Part shown: positions 59,868 to 64,000 of the stretch, piece by piece
How positions within the stretch are numbered: position 1 is the first letter of the stretch
How the letters are laid out: each line of letters begins with the position of its first letter
Source: Paramecium pentaurelia
Lineage: Eukaryota > Ciliophora > Oligohymenophorea > Peniculida > Parameciidae
DNA length: 64,000 nucleotides
Reading direction: 5' to 3'
NCBI GenBank assembly: GCA_905183005.1
Contig: CAJJDO010000051.1
Span: 434,001 to 498,000, forward strand
Made by a program: the position numbers and the translations under genes
The notes under the pieces: model-generated
What the model was told of the DNA's origin: nothing
Databases searched by the model: none
The model's input: the letters and a program-made list of their open reading frames with translations, nothing else

Positions 59868-59933
59868 ATTACAAAAAATGAATTAATTAAAAGTAATAGA
59901 AAGCCAATATTTTATAAATATATATATTTCAAA

Positions 59934-62858
59934 TCAAAAGTCAAAATCATCTAATAAGTCTCCTTTTTCAGCCTTCTAAGCCAATTCTTTTTACTAATTT
60001 ATAATTATTTATAATAATACCTTATCTATTTTTTATTGATTTCCTAATCCTCTTTTATTTCCACCACCTCCAAATCCAGGTTCATAAGTTTCACTATCAT
60101 CTTTAGGGACTTCAAATTTTCTTTTTTGTTGATTTGGTCTATACTCTTCTTAATGTTTTGGAGCTCCTAATATTTCATCTAAAGTTAATTCTCTATCTTC
60201 TTTATGTTGAACTTCTGGTACTTATTTTATATCTTTAATTTCTTAAATCTCTTCAATATTCTCTTTCTAAACAGGTTAATCTTCCCAAATATTTAATTTG
60301 TTATTGCCTCTATTTCTTCTTCCTTATTATTTATTTGGTTCTTGCTTTGTTTAAAATTCATTAGTTGGTTCTTCAGTTTTTGGAGCTTCAGGTTGTTTTT
60401 CATCAGTAAATATTTTAATTCTTCTTTATTTATTTCCATCATCAGATGGTTAATAGGATTATTATTAAGAGGTTAAGGATTATTATTATGATGAAATAGA
60501 TTATTATTATGATTATTATTATTATTAATTGTTATTTTATTATTCTTATTGTTCATCCTAACCTACTCTCATTCTTCTTCTAGTAGGATATTCAGATTAT
60601 TAAGTTTAATCCTATTTCTAATTAATTTAGATTGGCTATTCTATAGTTTATTATTATTCATTTGTATTATGATCTAATCCTCTAGGTCTATTGGTTGTTC
60701 TTCTAGTTGGAAAAGTAGGTTGATAATCTTCAATAGGTTTAGGCTATTCAAATTAAGTAGGTTGTTCAATAGGTTTATTGTTATTTTATTCATTAATTTC
60801 TTTATGTTGATCTCTAGGTTATTCAACTGGTTTAGATGGGTTAATTATGAATTGAGGAGTATCTTCTTATTAATTTTGTTATGGTTTCCTCATCATTCTT
60901 ATTATTCTAGAAGGACCTGTATATTCTATTTAAACATCATTAATATTATTTTATTGATTACTTTCATTATTGAGACCTAAATCAGTAGTAGGTTATTAAT
61001 CAACAGATTTTCTTATATTATTAAAAGGTTTTGAATTTAATTTATTTTGTTGATTAGGAGATTATAATTATTATTATATAATTTAAATATCTTATTTAAT
61101 TGGAGTAGATTATGATATTTGAATTTATTTTTTTTCTTCCTACTTTATTGGTTATTTTTATTATTCAGTTTCATCTTCACATATAATTTCCTCTTCTACT
61201 TCATTCTTTGATGTTAATTATTATGGTTTTTCATCTTACTTAACTGGTAATTTTAATTCTTTATGACTACTTTAATCTTACTATTATTTAGAAATAGGGG
61301 GTTTTGCACTTTATAATTTTCGTTAATTTTCTTATGTTTTCTTTTCTTATTATAATGCTTCAGAAATATTTTCTTAAGTCATTGTTGCAGGAATTGATTT
61401 AAATACATCAGATGGTACTTTAACTTTTAATTCTTCTTTTTATCTTCTTTAATCAATTAAAATCATTTCATTTGCATTAATTTATTAATCAAACCGCTCT
61501 TTTTCTTTTTTCAATTCCTTAATTTCTTTTTCTATCATTTCTAATTATTTATCCTTCTTTTCCATTATAAGATTATGTTTTAATAAATTATCCTTCTAAG
61601 CCAAAAGTGCAATATATTATTCTTTTAATTTACTAAATGGTTTATCACCACTTATATCAATTTTATACTTTTCAGCTTCTTCTTCTAAAAGTTTCAATTC
61701 CTTATTAATTTTTGGAAGTTCAACCTCTTAAGTATTTTTTATGTTCTCCTTTTATTTATTCAATTATTCTTATTATTCCTTAATTTTCCTTCTTAAATTA
61801 ACCATCTCTTAATTTAAACTGTTCCTCTCTTTATTCAACTTGTCAAAACCATCTTAATTCTCATATTTATCAAGATCCTTGCCTCGCTGTTTCTGTTACA
61901 AAAACTCTTACTTTTTTCTTTATTCTAATTTCTTCATTTCCTCTTCAAATTTCTTAATCTCCTCATCTAATTTCATTATGTAATTGATTTATTATATCTA
62001 TTATATTCTATTATTTAATTTATTAATCTCTTCTTCTTATTACTCTAATTTTTTTTGGTTAATTTCAATCTCCTTATCAATAACAGTTCCACCAGAAACT
62101 TGAGATTAAGCTGTCTTTTACCTCTTCATTGATGGTTATGGTTATGGTTGTGGAGGTAGACGTTAAGCATTTTGTTCAACTAATTTGGAAACTTCATCAG
62201 AGATTTCTTTAAGTTTTTATCTGAGCTATTTATTTTCATCATGCAATTGTTTTGGTTTCCAATTTGAGTAATCTTACTAAGCCATAAGTTCAGCATATTT
62301 CTCTTAATATGTGGGCTTCTATTTAATAGGTTGAGTTGGCAAAGGAGGTCTCTTCTTTTATTTTGGAGGTTCCATAATAGAAGTTGGTTAATTGGATTGA
62401 TTATTCTTATTATCTTTAATTTCTTTGTTTTATTAGTTATTATTTGAAATATCAACTACTTACTCTTTATCAGATTCATCATCATTCTGCTAATATTCAT
62501 TTTACTCATAATCTTCATTATATTATTCTTCTTCATTTTCCTCCTCGTTATATTAATCATCATTATCTTCAGGGACTTCTTCATTTACTTCTTATTCTAC
62601 ATCTTCTTCATTGTTATTATCTTCAACTAAACCCTCACTCTAATCTTCATATTCATAGACTTCACCTTCTTCCTCCTCCTCAGGTGGTTAAGGTGTATGA
62701 GTTATCTAATTTGAAATTGGATTTTTGTCCTATTCTTTTTTTAGTAATTAATTGTTGGGTATTTGTTAATCATCTCCTCCCATTAGATCTTCCTCATAAT
62801 TGAATTCTTCATTATTAAGGTCATCATTTTCTATTTCTCCAAATTCATCTTAATCCAT
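59934..62858 (-). CDS. large acidic, Gln-rich coiled-coil protein
   Basis: 974 residues, or 965 if the in-phase 27-nt stretch near the 3' end (GTATTATTATAAA) is an intron. Residues 1-120 are very acidic with Asn/Gln (NDDLNNEEFNYEEDLMGGDD). SIMEPPKQKKRPPLPTQP and a conserved-looking helix YQEKYAELMAQQDYSNWKPK follow. Residues about 290-500 are coiled coil. The next 350 residues are low-complexity with poly-Q runs (around 60470-60530). Several RRxxR motifs (PTRRTTNRPRG, YPTRRRMRVGQ) recur. The C-terminus has YEPGFGGGGNKRGLGNQ and ends GDLLDDFDF. The plan recalls lebercilin-type ciliary proteins, but I cannot confirm this. Confidence 0.78.
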
Positions 62859-63031
62859 TAAAATAATTAAAATGAATATCTGCTAATTCTCAAAGCTTTT
62901 GCATAAACAATAAATTTAAACAATTCACAAACTAACATTCTAAATAATAGAATACTTCATACATAAAGATAAATTACTTAAGTTTTCAAGAAAACAAAAA
63001 GCTAAAAAAATGTTATATCTATAGATCTGAT

Positions 63032-63298
63032 ATGCCATCAGCCTTACATAACAATAACTAGAGTTTTTGTATTTAATTCTCCTTAAATAAGCAATAGTTG
63101 ATACTCATTTATCATAATGTTTATAGAGTATTAATTTACATAAGGTAATTGGATATACAAGTATGAGATTGAGTAAGAAATAATTATTAACTTTAAAATT
63201 GTTAAACAAGTGAATATTATTGACATTCATAATTAGAGAAAGAACTCACTGATAAGGAAATGGCTGCAATATTAAACAATTATTATTAATGGAATTGA
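63032..63298 (+). CDS. doubtful small gene
   Basis: From ATG 63032 the sequence reads MPSALHNNNQSFCIQF and LNKQQLILIYHNVYRVLIYI. Two putative introns (33 nt and 27 nt, the second starting GTGAAT) give an ending KKELTDKEMAAILNNYYQWN before TGA at 63296-63298. The last part is good coding text; the intron calls are forced by one TGA. About 68 residues. It could also be the remnant of a larger gene. Confidence 0.3.
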
Positions 63299-63409
63299 TA
63301 TAAAATTTTATTGATTATTAAAGAACTTCTAATATCATAAATTATTTCCTATAAAATTGATTTAAATAGTCAAATTTATCTCTTAAGAAACCATTAAAAG
63401 AATATTTAA

Positions 63410-64000
63410 ATGAAGAGATATTTATTATAGAGAAATAATAATTTCAGATTATTATATAGATTAGAAATTAAAAAATATATACAAGTAAATCAAATTCACT
63501 TATATTTATATGTGTTTATATAATCATTAAATAGATATAAATATCATCTGCCTTTTATTATTATTCTGGCTTATCTTATATTTATAGTATCCTAATCTAG
63601 ATCAGATTATAAATCTATTGTCATTAATGTCAGATTATCATCAATTATAGGAATTTATAAATTTTTTGGTTGTTCACCTTCCAAAGTTGAAATGAGAATA
63701 AATGGAATAGATGTAGAGAATGAATTGCCAACTTCTATTAATTTATGTTTCTCTAAATTCCATTAACAATTTTGGCATTCTAATCCTCCAAGTAGATAAG
63801 ACCCATCATTCAATTATAATTGTTATACATTATTTATATCAGTACATTTTGATATATCTGTATAAATATTGAGATTCCAAGGATTGAGACCATTTTTGCG
63901 ACTAAATTGTAATTTAAAGTATTCCAATAATGCTTATGGAATAAAAAGATAACTCAAATCAAAATATCTTCTATTTTGTTAATCTTTTAATATCCTTAAT
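63410..64000 (+). CDS. membrane-anchored or secreted protein, 3' partial
   Basis: The frame is open from ATG 63410 to the window end. A hydrophobic segment LPFIIILAYLIFIVSQSRS lies about 45 residues in, followed by a soluble region with cysteines (GIYKFFGCSPSKVEMRING, SNPPSRQDPSFNYNCYTLF, VQILRFQGLRPFLRLNC). If the hydrophobic stretch is a signal peptide, the true start is probably a closer ATG reached by a short intron that I could not place; otherwise it is a type II anchor. Family not recognised. Confidence 0.5.

Noticed and set aside
62180..62803. Reading frames in both orientations over the N-terminal part of the Q-rich gene
   Set aside because: Shadows of the acidic and coiled-coil coding region; low-complexity codons keep other frames open.
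1..64000. CRISPR arrays, bacterial operons, promoters or Shine-Dalgarno sites
   Set aside because: The genetic code, tiny introns and gene families are ciliate; no such prokaryotic features are seen.
1..64000. tRNA genes
   Set aside because: I scanned the intergenic gaps for a B-box-like GGTTCRANTCC core with matching acceptor stems and saw none; this was by eye, so a divergent tRNA could be missed.

Overview
This window is a gene-dense, AT-rich ciliate somatic (macronuclear-type) sequence, almost certainly Paramecium (aurelia-group style). Three things show it. TAA and TAG occur in frame throughout every gene and fit glutamine, while TGA is the only stop. Genes are interrupted by 20-31 nt introns that mostly begin GTA and end TAG or AAG. 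Most intergenic gaps are tens to a few hundred bases. All gene models were assembled by eye; exon lengths sum to whole codons in every main model, which supports the intron calls, but nothing was searched against a database.

Left part (1-23.9 kb): a partial MFS/UNC93-like transporter with one in-frame TGA; RNA polymerase II subunit RPB3; a small unknown gene; a B-box protein; a roughly 960-base gap; a 2,609-residue EF-hand/HELP/WD40 protein of the EML class; a convergent coiled-coil gene 7 bases away; and a 3,094-residue cysteine-rich, beta-helix-like, multi-pass surface protein.

Centre (24-47 kb): a compact run containing a coiled-coil protein, a DHHC palmitoyltransferase, a divergent small GTPase with a predicted myristoylation site, a THUMP (TAN1-type) protein starting 16 bases from it on the other strand, a TPR protein, a second B-box protein, a multi-pass membrane protein, a CXC (LIN54/tesmin) DNA-binding protein, two coiled-coil genes, a secreted protein with repeated WGIRDF modules, an AGC-type kinase with DLG in place of DFG, a two-TM membrane protein, a small Cys-rich membrane protein, UMP-CMP kinase, a candidate structured RNA, and a 688-residue coiled-coil protein. 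Three decayed gene-like stretches here each carry one in-frame TGA.

Gene-poor island (47-55.9 kb): a 787-residue protein made almost wholly of a 33-bp minisatellite; a decayed non-LTR retrotransposon with readable reverse-transcriptase motifs; a short duplicated fragment of the coiled-coil gene lying 5.4 kb upstream; and a small broken gene that shares its 5' flank with the minisatellite gene.

Right part (55.9-64 kb): a two-TM ciliate membrane protein, a pseudokinase lacking the catalytic motifs, a 974-residue Q-rich coiled-coil protein, a doubtful small gene, and the start of a membrane-anchored or secreted protein that runs off the window. Several genes fit ciliary, membrane or signalling roles (EML, DHHC, GTPase, kinases, coiled coils), but they do not form an operon or one pathway. 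The closest candidate for a linked set is DHHC enzyme plus lipid-modifiable GTPase.
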